The notes under the pieces: model-generated
Seen by the model: the letters and a program-made list of their open reading frames with translations, nothing else
The model's database searches: none
Told to the model about the DNA's origin: nothing
Position numbers and translations under genes: made by a program
Part shown: positions 50,160 to 62,200 of the stretch, piece by piece
Position numbering within the stretch: position 1 is the first letter of the stretch
Layout: every line of letters begins with the position of its first letter
NCBI GenBank assembly: GCA_023614405.1
Contig: CM042694.1
Coordinates: 128,903,711-128,967,710, forward strand
Direction: 5' to 3'
DNA length: 64,000 nucleotides
Origin: Avena insularis
Taxonomy: Eukaryota; Streptophyta; Magnoliopsida; Poales; Poaceae

Positions 50160-53100
50160 GATCCATGTGTGGTATGTGAAAAGAATAGTCATGAACTGAC
50201 TCCACTTGTTGTTAGTAAAAATAACACACATGCAATGAGATTGGTGCATCCAAGTGTGTTATCTGAAGATAACACACATGCAATGACACTGGTGGATCCA
50301 TATGTGGTATGTGAAAAGAACACACATGCAATGACTCCAGTTGTTGTTAGTAAAAAGAACACACATGCAATCACACTGGTGGATTCATGTGTGGTCTCTG
50401 AAGAGAACACACATTTCAATGAAACTTGTGGATCCATATGTGGTATGTGAAAAGAACACACATGAAATGACTCCAGTTGTTGTTAGTAAAAAGAACACAC
50501 ATGCAATGACACTGGTGGATCCATGTGTGGTCTATGAAGAGAACACACATTTCAATGACACTGGTGGATCCATATGTGGTATGCGAAAAGAACACACATG
50601 CAATGACTCCAGTTGTTGTTAGTAAAAAGTACACACATGCAATGACATCAGGATCCATGTGGTCTCTAAAGAGAACACACATTTCAATGACACTGTTGGA
50701 TCCATATGTGGTATGTGAAAAGAACACACATGCAATGACTCCAGTTGTTGTTAGTAAAAAGAACACACATGCAATGACACTGGTGGATCCATGTGTGGTC
50801 TCTGAAGAGAACACACATGCAATGACTCTAACTATGGTTATGAGAAGAACACACATGCAATAACACTGGTGGATCCATAGGTGGATTGTGAAAAGAAAAC
50901 ACATGCAATGACTCTGGTTCTTGTTATTAAAAAGAACACACATGCAATGACACTGGTGGATCCATGTGTGGTCTCTGAAGAGAACACACATTTCAATGAC
51001 ACTGCTAGATCCATATGTGGTGTGTGAAAAGAACACGCATGCAATGACTCCAGTTGTTGTTAGTAAATAGAACACACATGCAATGACACTGGTGGATCCA
51101 TGTGTGGTCTCTGAAGACAACACACATGCAATGGCTCTAGCTATGGTTACTTAAGAGAACACACATTTCAATGACACTGGTGGATCCATATGTGGTATGT
51201 GAAAAGGACACACATGCAATGACACTGGTGGATCCATGTGTGGTATCTGAAGAGAACACACATTTCAATGACACTTCTAGATCCATATGTGGTGTGTGAA
51301 AAGAACACACATGCAATGACTCAAGTTGTTGTTAGTAAATAGAACACACATGCAATGACACTGGTGGATCCATATGTGGTCTCTAAAGAGAACACACATG
51401 CAATGACTCTAGCTGTGGTTACTGAAGAGAACACACATTTCAATGACACTGATGGATCCATGTGTGGTCTCTGAAGAGAACACACATTTCAATGACACTT
51501 GTGGATCCATATGTGGTATTTGAAAAGAACACACATGCAATGATGCCAGTTGTTGTTAGTAAAAAGAACACACATGCAATGACACTGGTGGATCCATGTG
51601 TGGTCTCTAAAGAGAACACACATGCAATGATTCTAGCTATGGTTAATGAGAACAACACACATTTCAATGACACTAGTCGATCCATATGTGGTATGTGAAA
51701 AGAATAGCCATGAAATGACTCTAGTTGTTGTTAGTAAAAAGAACACACATGCAATGAGACTAGTGGGTCCAATTGTGGTCTCTGAAGAGAACACACATGC
51801 AATGACACTGGTGGATCCATATGTGGTATGTGAAAAACACACACATGCAATGACTCTAGTCGTTGTTAGTAAAAAGAACACACATGCAATGACACTGGTG
51901 GATTCATGTGTGGTCTCTGAAGAGAACACACATTTCAATGACACTTCCGGATCCATATGTGGTATGTGAAAAGAACACACAGGCAGTGACTCCAGTTGTT
52001 GTTAGTAAAAAGAACACACATGCAATGACACTGGTGGATCCATGTGTGGTCTCTGAAGAGAACACACAAGCAATGACTCTAGCTGTGGTTAATGAGAAAA
52101 GAACACACATTTCAATGACACAGGTGGATCCATATGTGGTATGTGAAAAGAACACACATGCATTGACTCTAGTTGTTGTTAGTAAAAAGAACACACATGC
52201 AATGACACTAGTGGATCCATGTGTGGTCTCTGAAGAGAACACACATTTCAATGACACTGGTGGATCCATATGTGGTATGTGAAAAGAACACACATGCAAT
52301 GACTCCAGTTGTTGTTAGTAAAAAGAACACACATGCAATCACACTGGTGGATCCATGTGTGGTCTCTGAAGAGAACACACATGCAATGACACTAGTGAAT
52401 CCATGTGTGGTCTCTGAAGAGAACACACATGCAATGAATCTAGCTGTGTTTAATGAGAAGAACACACATACAATGACACTGGTTGTTGTTAGTAAAAAGA
52501 GCACACATGAAATGACACTGGTATATCCATGTGTGGTCTCTAAAGAGAACACACATTTCAATGACACTGGTGGATCCATATGTCGTGTGTGAAAAGAACA
52601 CACATGCAATGACTCCCGTTGTTGTTAGTAAAAAGAACACACATGCAATGACACCGGTGGATCCATGTGTGGTCTCTGAAGAGAACACACATGCAATGAC
52701 TCTAGCTATGGTTACTCAAGAGAACACACATTTCAATGACACTGGTGGATCCATATGTGGTATGTGAAAAGAACACACATGAAATGACTCCAGTTGTTGT
52801 TAGTAAAAAGTACACACATGCAATGACACTGGTAGATCCATGTGTGGTCTCTAAAGAGAACACACATTTCAATGACATTGGTGGATCCATATGTGGTGTG
52901 TGAAAAGAACACACATGCAATGACTCCCGTTGTTGTTAGTAAAAAGAACACACATGCAATGACACTGGTGGATCCATGTGTGGTCTCTGAAGAGAACACA
53001 CATGCAATGACTCTAGCTGTGGTTACTGAAGAGAACACACATTTCAATGACACCGGTGGATCCATATGTGGTATGTGAAAAGAACACACATGAAATGACT

Positions 53101-56100
53101 CCAGTTGTTGTTAGTAAAAAGTACACACATGCAAAGACACTAGTGGATCCATGTGTGGTCTCTGAAGAGAACACACAGATGCAATGACCCTGGTGGATCC
53201 ATATGTGGTATGTGAAAAGAACACACATGCAATGACTCTAGTTGTTGTTAGTAAAAAGAACACACATGCAATGACACTGGTGGATCCATGTGTGGTCTCT
53301 GAAGATAACACACATGCAATGAATCTAGATGTGGTTAATGAGAAGAACACACATTTCAATGACACATGTGGATCCATATGTGGTATGTGAAAAGAACACA
53401 CATGTAATGACTCTAGTTGTTGTTAGTAGAAAGAACAGACATGCAATGACACTGGTGGATCCATGTGTGGTCTTTGAAGAGAACACACATTTCAATGACA
53501 CTGGTACATCCATATGTGGTATGTGAAAAGAATAGTCATGAAATGACTCCAGTTGTTGTTATTAAAAAGAACACACATGCAATGACACTGGTGAATCCAT
53601 GTGTGGTCTCTAAAGAGAACACACATGCAATGAATCTAGCTGTGGTTAATGAGAAGAACACGCATGCAATGACACTGGTTGTTGTTAGTAAAAAGAGCAC
53701 ACATGAAATGACACTGGTAGATCCATGTGTGGTCTCTAAAGAGAACACACATTTCAATGACACTGGTGGATCCATATGTGGTGTGTGAAAATAAACACAT
53801 GCAATGACTCTAGTTGTTGTTAGTAAAAATAACACACATGCAATGACACTAGTGGATCCATATGTGGTATGTGAAAAGAACAGTCATGAAATGACTCTAG
53901 TTGTTGTTAGTAAAAAGATCACACATGCAATTACACTGGTGGATCCATGTGTGTTCTCTTAAGAGAACACACATGCAATGACTCTGGTTGGTGTTAGTAA
54001 AAATAGCACACATGCTATGACACTGGTTATTGTTAGTAAAAAGAGCATACGTGCAATGACACTGGTGGAACCATGTGTGGTCTCTGAAGAGAACACACAT
54101 TTCAATGACACTGCTGGATCCATATGTGGTGTGTGAAAAGAACACACATGCAATGACTCCAGTTGTTGTTAGTAAAAAGAACACACATACAGTGACACTG
54201 GTGGATCCATGTGTGGTCTCTAAAGAGAACACACATGCAATGACTCTAGCCATGGTTAATGAGAAGAACACACATTTCAATGACACTAGTGGATCCATGT
54301 GTGGTATGTGAAAAGAATAGTCATGAAATGACTCCACTTGTTGTTAGTAAAAATAACACACATGCAATGAGATTGGTGCATCCAAGTGTGTTCTCTGAAG
54401 ATAACACACATGCAATGACATTGGTGGATCCATATGTGGTATGTGAAAAGAACACACATGCAATGACTCCAATTGTTGTTAGTAAAAAGAACACACATGC
54501 AATCACACTTCTGGATTTCATGTGTGGTCTCTGAAGAGAACACACATTTCAATGACACTTGTGGATCCATATGTGGTATGTGAAAAGAACACACACGAAA
54601 TGACTCCAGTTGTTGTTAGTAAAAAGAACACACATGCAATGACACTGGTGGATCCATGTGTGGTCTATGAAGAGAACACACATTTCAATGACACTGATGG
54701 ATCCATATGTGGTATGCGAAAAGAACACACATGCAATGACTCCAGTTGTTCTTAGTAAAAAAACACACATGCAATGACACTGGTGGATCCATGTGTGGTC
54801 TCTAAAAAGAACACACATTTCAATGACACTGTTGGATCCATATGTAGTATGTGAAAAGAACACACATGCAATGACTCCAGTTGTTGTTAGTAAAAAGAAC
54901 ACACATGCAATGACACTAGTGGATCCATGTGTGGTCTCTGAAGAGAACACACATGCAATGACTCTAACTATGGTTAATGAGAAGAACACACGTGCAATGA
55001 CACTGGTGGATCCATAGGTGGATTGTGAAAAGAAAACACATGCAATGACTCTGGTTCTTGTTATTAAAAAGAACACACATGCAATGACACTGGTGGATCC
55101 ATGTGTGGTCTCTGAAGAGAACACACATTTCAATGACACTGCTAGATCCATATGTGGTGTGTGAAAAGAACACGCATGCAATGACTCCAGTTGTTGTTAG
55201 TAAATAGAACACACATGCAATGACACTGGTGGATCCATGTGTGGTCTCCAAAGACAACACACATGCAATGGCTCTAGCTGTGGTTACTTAAGAGAACACA
55301 CATTTCAATGACACTGGTCGATCCATATGTGGTATGTGAAAAGGACACACATGCAATGACACTGGTGGATCCATGTGTGGTATCTGAAGAGAACACACAT
55401 TTCAATGACACTTCTAGATCCATATGTGGTGTGTGAAAACAACACACATGCAATGACTCCAGTTGTTGTTAGTAAACAGGACACACATGCAATGACACTG
55501 GTGGATCCATATGTGGTCTCTAAAGAGAACACACATGCAATGACTCTAGCTGTGGTTACTGAAGAGAACACACATTTCAATGACACTGGTGGATCCATGT
55601 GTGGTCTCTGAAGAGAACACACATGTCAATGACACTTGTGGATCCATATGTGGTATTTGAAAAGAACACACATGCAATGACGCCAGTTGTTGTTAGTAAA
55701 AAGAACACACATGCAATGACACTGGTGGATCCATGTGTGGTCTCTAAAGAGAACACACATGCAATGATTCTAGCTATGGTTAATGAGAAGAACACACATT
55801 TCAATGACCCTAGTGGATCCATATGTGGTATGTGAAAAGAATAGCCATGAAATGACTCTAGTTGTTGTTAGTAAAAAGATCACACATGCAATGAGACTAG
55901 TGGATCCAAGTGTGGTCTCTGAAGAGAACACACATGCAATGACACTGGTGGATCCATATGTGGTATGTGAAAAACACACACATGCAATGACTCTAGTCGT
56001 TGTTAGTAAAAACAACACACATGCAATGATACTGGTGGATTCATGTGTGGTCTCTGAAGAGAACACACATATCAATGACACTTCCGGATCCATATGTGGT

Positions 56101-58440
56101 ATGTGAAAAGAACACACAGGCAATGACGCCAGTTGTTGTTAGTAAAAAGAACACACATGCAATGACACTGGTGGATCCATGTGTGGTCTCTGAAGAGTAC
56201 ACACAAGCAGTGACTCTAGCTGTGGTTAATGAGAAAAGAACACACATTTCAATGACACAGGTGGATCCATATGTGGTATGTGAAAAGAACACACATGCAT
56301 TGACTCTAGTTGTTGTTAGTAAAAAGAACACACATGCAATGACACTAGTGGATCCATGTGTGGTCTCTGAAGAGAACACACATTTCAATGACACTGGTGG
56401 ATCCATATGTGGTATGTGAAAAGAACACACATGCAATGACTCCAATTGTTGTTAGTAAAAAGAACACACATGCAATCACACTGGTGGATCCATGTGTGGT
56501 CTCTGAAGAGAACACACATGCAATGACACTGGTGAATCCATATGTGGTCTCTGAAGAGAACACACATGCAATGAATCTAGCTGTGGTTAATGAGAAGAAC
56601 ACACATACAATGACACTGGTTGTTGTTAGTAAAAAGAGCACACATGAAATGACACTGGTATATCCATGTGTGGTCTCTAAAGAGAACACACATTTCAATG
56701 ACACTGGTGGATCCATATGTGGTGTGTGAAAAGAACACACATGCAATGACTCCCGTTGTTGTTAGTAAAAAGAACACACATGCAATGACACCGGTGGATC
56801 CATGTGTGGTCTCTGAAGAGAACACACATGCAATGACTCTAGCTATGGTTACTCAAGAGAACACACATTTCAATGAGACTGGTGGATCCATATGTGGTAT
56901 GTGAAAAGAACACACATGAAATGACTCTAGTTGTTGTTAGTAAAAAGTACACACATCCAATGACACTGGTAGATCCATGTGTGGTCTCTAAAGAGAACAC
57001 ACATTTCAATGACACTGGTGGATCCATATGTGGTGTGTGAAAAGAACACACATGCAATGACTCCTGTTGTTGCTAGTAAAAAGAACACACATGCAATGAC
57101 ACTGGTGGATCCATGTGTGGTCTCTGAAGAGAACACACATGCAATGACTCTAGCTGTGGTTACTGAAGAGAACACACATTTCAATGACACCGGTGGATCC
57201 ATATGTGGTATGTGAAAAGAACACACATGAAATGACTCCAGTTGTTGTTAGTAAAAAGTACACACATGCAAAGACACTAGTGGATCCATGTGTGGTCTCT
57301 GAAGAGAACACACAGATGCAATGACACTGGTGGATCCATATGTGGTATGTGAAAAGAACACACATGCAATGACTCTAGTTGTTGTTAGTAAAAGAACACA
57401 CATGCAATGACACTGGTGGATCCATGTGTGGTCTCTAAAGATAACACACATGCAATGAATCTAGATGTGGTTAATGAGAAGAACACACATTTCAATGACA
57501 CATGTGGATCCATATGTGGTATGTGAAAAGAACACACATGCAATGACTCTAGTTGTTGTTAGTAGAAAGAACAGACATGCAATGACACTGGTGGATCCAT
57601 GTGTGGTCTTTGAAGAGAACACACATTTCAATGACACTGGTACATCCATATGTGGTATGTGAAAAGAATAGTCATGAAATGACTCCAGTTGTTGTTATTA
57701 AAAAGAACACACATGCAATGACACTGGTGAATCCATGTGTGGTCTCTAAAGAGAACACACATGCAATGAATCTAGCTGTGGTTAATGAGAAGAACACGCA
57801 TGCAATGACACTGGTTGTTGTTAGTAAAAAGAGCACACATGAAATGACACTGGGAGATCCATGTGTGGTCTCTAAACAGAACACACATTTCAATGACACT
57901 GGTGGATCCATATGTGGTGTGTGAAAATAAACACATGCAATGACTCTAGTTGTTGTTAGTAAAAAGAACACACATGCAATGACACTAGTGGATCCATATG
58001 TGGTATGTGAAAAGAACAGTCATGAAATGACTCTAGTTGTTGTTAGTAAAAAGATCACACATGCAATTACACTGGTGGATCCATGTGAAGAGAACACACA
58101 TGCAATGACTCTGGTTGGTGTTAGTAAAAATAGCACACATGCAATGACACTGGTTATTGTTAGTAGAAAGAGCATACATGCAATGACACTGGTGGATCCA
58201 TGTGTGGTCTCTGAAGAGAACACACATTTCAATGACACTACTGGATCCATATGTGGTGTGTGAAAAGAACACACATGCAATGATTCCAGTTGTTGTTAGT
58301 AAAAAGAACACACATGCAGTGACACTGGTGGATCCATGTGTGGTCTCTAAAGAGAACACACATGCAATGACTCTAGCTATGGTTAATGAGAAGAACAAAC
58401 ATTTCAATGACACTAGTGGATCCATATGTGGAATGTGAAC
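50160..58440. repeat. Higher-order domain 4 (about 4.14 kb, two copies)
   Basis: The private variant TTGGTGCATCCAAGTGTG at 50241 and 54373 gives 4132 bp. Other paired blocks (51462/55599, 52208/56345, 53465/57601) are 4136-4137 bp apart. This is the longest unit seen in the window. Confidence 0.78.
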
Positions 58441-61400
58441 AGAATAGTCATGAAATGACTCTAGTTGTTGTTAGTGACAAGAACACACATGCAATGAGAC
58501 TGGTGGATCCATGTGTGGTCTCTAAAGAGAACACAGATGCAATGACACTGGTGGATCCATATGTGGTATGTGAAAAGAACACACATGCAATGACTCTAGT
58601 TGTTGTTAGTAAAAATAACACACATGAAATGACACTGGTGGATTCATGTGTGGTCTCTGAAGAGAACACACATTTCAATGACACTTGTGGATCCATATGT
58701 GGTATGTGAAAAGAACACACACGCAATGACTCCAGTTGTTGTTAGTAAAAAGAACACACATGAAATGACACTGGTGTCTCCATGTGTGATCTGTGAAGAG
58801 AACACACATGCAATGACTCTAGCTGTGGGTAATGAGAAGAACACACATTTCAATGACACAGGTGGATCCATATGTGGTATGTGAGAAGAACACACATGCA
58901 TTGACTCTAGTTGTTGTTAGTAAAAAGAACACACATGCAATGACACTGGTGGATCCATGTGTGGTGTCTGAAGAGAACACACATTTCAATGGCACTGGTG
59001 GATCCATATGTCGTATGTGAAAAGAACATACATGCAATGACTCTAATTGTTGTTAGTAAAAAGAACACACATGCAATGACACTGGTGGATCCAGGTGTGG
59101 TCTCTGAAGAGAACACACATGCAATGACTCTAATTGTGGTTAATGAGAAGAACACACATGCAATGACACTGGTGGATCCATACGTGGATTGTGAAAAGAA
59201 CACACATGCAATGAATCTGGTTGTTGTTATTAAAAAGAACACACATGCAATGACACTGGTGGATCCATGTGTGGTCTCTGAAGAGAACACACATTTAAAT
59301 GATCTTGGTGGATCCGTATGTGGTATGTGAAAAGAATAGTCATGAAATGACTCCAGTTGTAGTTAGTAAAATGAACACACATGCAATGATACTGGTGGAT
59401 CCATGTGTGGTCTCTGAATAGAACACGCATGCAATGACTCTAGCCGTGGTTAATGAGAAGAACACACATGCAATGACACTGGTGGATCCATAGGTGGATT
59501 GTGAAAAGAACACACATGCAATGACTGTGGTTGTTGTTAGTATAAAGAACACACATGCAATGACACTGGTGGATCCATGTGTGATCTCTGAAGAGAACAC
59601 ACATTTCAATGGCACTGGTGGATCCATATGTCGTATGTGAAAAGAACGCACATGCAATGACTCCAATTGTTGTTAGTAAAAAGAACACACATGCAATCAC
59701 ACTGGTGGATCCATGTGTGGTCTCTGAAGAGAACACACATGCAATGACTCTAGATGTGGTTAATGAGAAGAACACACATTTCAATGACATAGGTGGATCC
59801 ATATGTGGTATGTGAAAAGAACACACATGCATTGACTCTAGTTGTTGTTAGTAAAAAGAACACACATGCAATGACACTGGTGGATCCATTTGTGGTCTCT
59901 GAAGAGAACACACATTTCAATGACACTAGTGGATCCATATGTGGTATGTGAATAGAACACACATGCAATCACTCCAGTTGTTGTTAGTAAAAAGAACACA
60001 CATGCAATGACACTGGTGGATCCATGTGTGGTCTCTCAATAGAACACACATGCAATGATTCTAGCTGTGGTTAATGAGAAGAACACACATGCAATGACAC
60101 TGGTGGATCCATAGGTGGATTGTGAAAAGAACACACATGCAATGAATCTGGTTGTTGTTATTAAAAAGAACACACATGCAATGACACTGGTGGATCCAAG
60201 TGTGGTCTCTGAAGAGAACACATATTTCAATGACATTGGTGGATCCGTATGTGGTATGTGAAAAGAATAGTCATGAAATGACTGCAGTTACAGTTAGTAA
60301 AAAGAACACACATGCAATGACACTGGTGGATCCATGTGTGGTCTCTGAGTAGAACACACATGCAATGACTCCAACTGTGGTTAATGAGAAGAACACACAT
60401 GCAATGACACTGGTGGATCCATAGGTGGATTATGAAAATAACACACATGCAATGACAGTGGTTGTTGTTAGTAAAAACACACACATGCAATGACACTAGC
60501 CGATCCATGTGTGGTCTCTAAAGAGACCACACATTTCAATGACACTAGTGGATCGATATGTGGTATGTGAAAATAATAGTCATGAAATGACTCTAGTTGT
60601 TAGTAAAAAGAGCACACATGCAATGACACTGGTGGATCCATGTGTGGTCTCTGAAGAGAACACACGTGCAATGAATCTAGCTGTGGTTAATGAGAAGAAC
60701 ACACATGCAATGACTCTAGTTGTTGTTAGTAAAAAGAACACACATGCAATGGCACTGGTGGATCCATGTGTGGTCTCTGAAGATAACACACATGCAATGA
60801 ATCTAGATGTGGTTAATGAGAAGAACACACATTTCAATGACACAAGTGGATCCATATGTGGTATGTGAAAAGAACACACATGCAATGACTCTAGTTGTTG
60901 TTAGTAGAAAGAACACACATGCAATAACACTAGTGGATCCATGTGTGGTCTTTGAAGAGAACACACATTTCAATGACACTGGTAGATCCATATGTGGTAT
61001 GTGAAAAGAATAGTCATGGATATGACTCCAGTTGTTGTTAGTAAAAAGAACACACATGCAATGACTCTCGTGGATCCATGTGTGTTCTCTGAAGAGAACA
61101 CACATGCAATTCAGAGAACACACATGCAATGACTTTGGTTGGTGTTAGTAAAAATAGCACACATGCAATGACAGTGGTTATTGTTAGTAAAAAGAGCACA
61201 CATGCAATGACACTGGTGGATCCATGTGTGGTCTCTGAAGAGAACACACATTTTAATGACAGTGCTGGATCCATATGTGGTGTGTGAAAAGAACACACAT
61301 GCAATGACTCGAGTTGTTGTTAGTAAAAAGAACACACATGCAATGACACTACTGGATCCATGTGTGGTCTCTGAAGAGAACACACATGCAATGACTCTAG

Positions 61401-62200
61401 CTATGGTTAATGAGAAGAACACACATTTCAATGACACTAGTGGATCCATATGTGGTATGTGAAAAGAATATTCATGAAATGACTCTAGTTGTTGTTAGTG
61501 AAAAGAACACACATGCAATGAGCCTGGTGGATCCATGTGTGGTCTCTGAAGAGAACACAGATGCAATGACACTGGTGGATCCATATGTGCTATGTGAAAA
61601 GAACACACATGCAATGACTCTAGTTGTTGTTAGTAAAAAGAACACACATGAAATGACACTAGTGGATTCATGTGTGGTCTCTGAAGAGAACACACATTTC
61701 AATGACACTTGTGGATCCATATGTGGTATGTGAAAAGAACACACATGCAATGACTCTAGTTGTTGTTAGTACAAAGAACACACATGCAATGACACTGGTG
61801 TCTCCATGTGTGGTCTGTGAAGAGAACACACATGCAATGACTCTAGCTATGGTTAATGAGAAGAACACACATTTCAATGACACAGGTGGATCCATTTGTG
61901 GTATGTGAGAAGAATACACATGCATTGACTCTAGTTGTTGTTAGTAAAAAAGAACACACATGCAATGACACTGGTGGATCCATGTGTGGTCTCTGAAGAG
62001 AACACACATTTCAATGACACTGGTGGATCCACATGTCGTATGTGAAAATAACATACATGCAATGACTCTAATTGTTGTTAGTAAAAAAACACATGCAATG
62101 ACACTGGTGGATCCAGGTGTGGTCTCTGAAGAGAACACACCTGCAATGACTCTAATTGTGGTTAATGAGAAGAACACACATGCAATGACACTGGTGGATC
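58400..62200. repeat. Higher-order domain 5 (about 3.02 kb, just over one copy)
   Basis: Blocks at 58386/61410, 58648/61672 and 58959/61984 are 3024-3025 bp apart. After about 62.2 kb the second copy switches to sequence resembling 50.6-51.2 kb and 49.8-50.1 kb, which points to a recombination junction. Confidence 0.7.
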
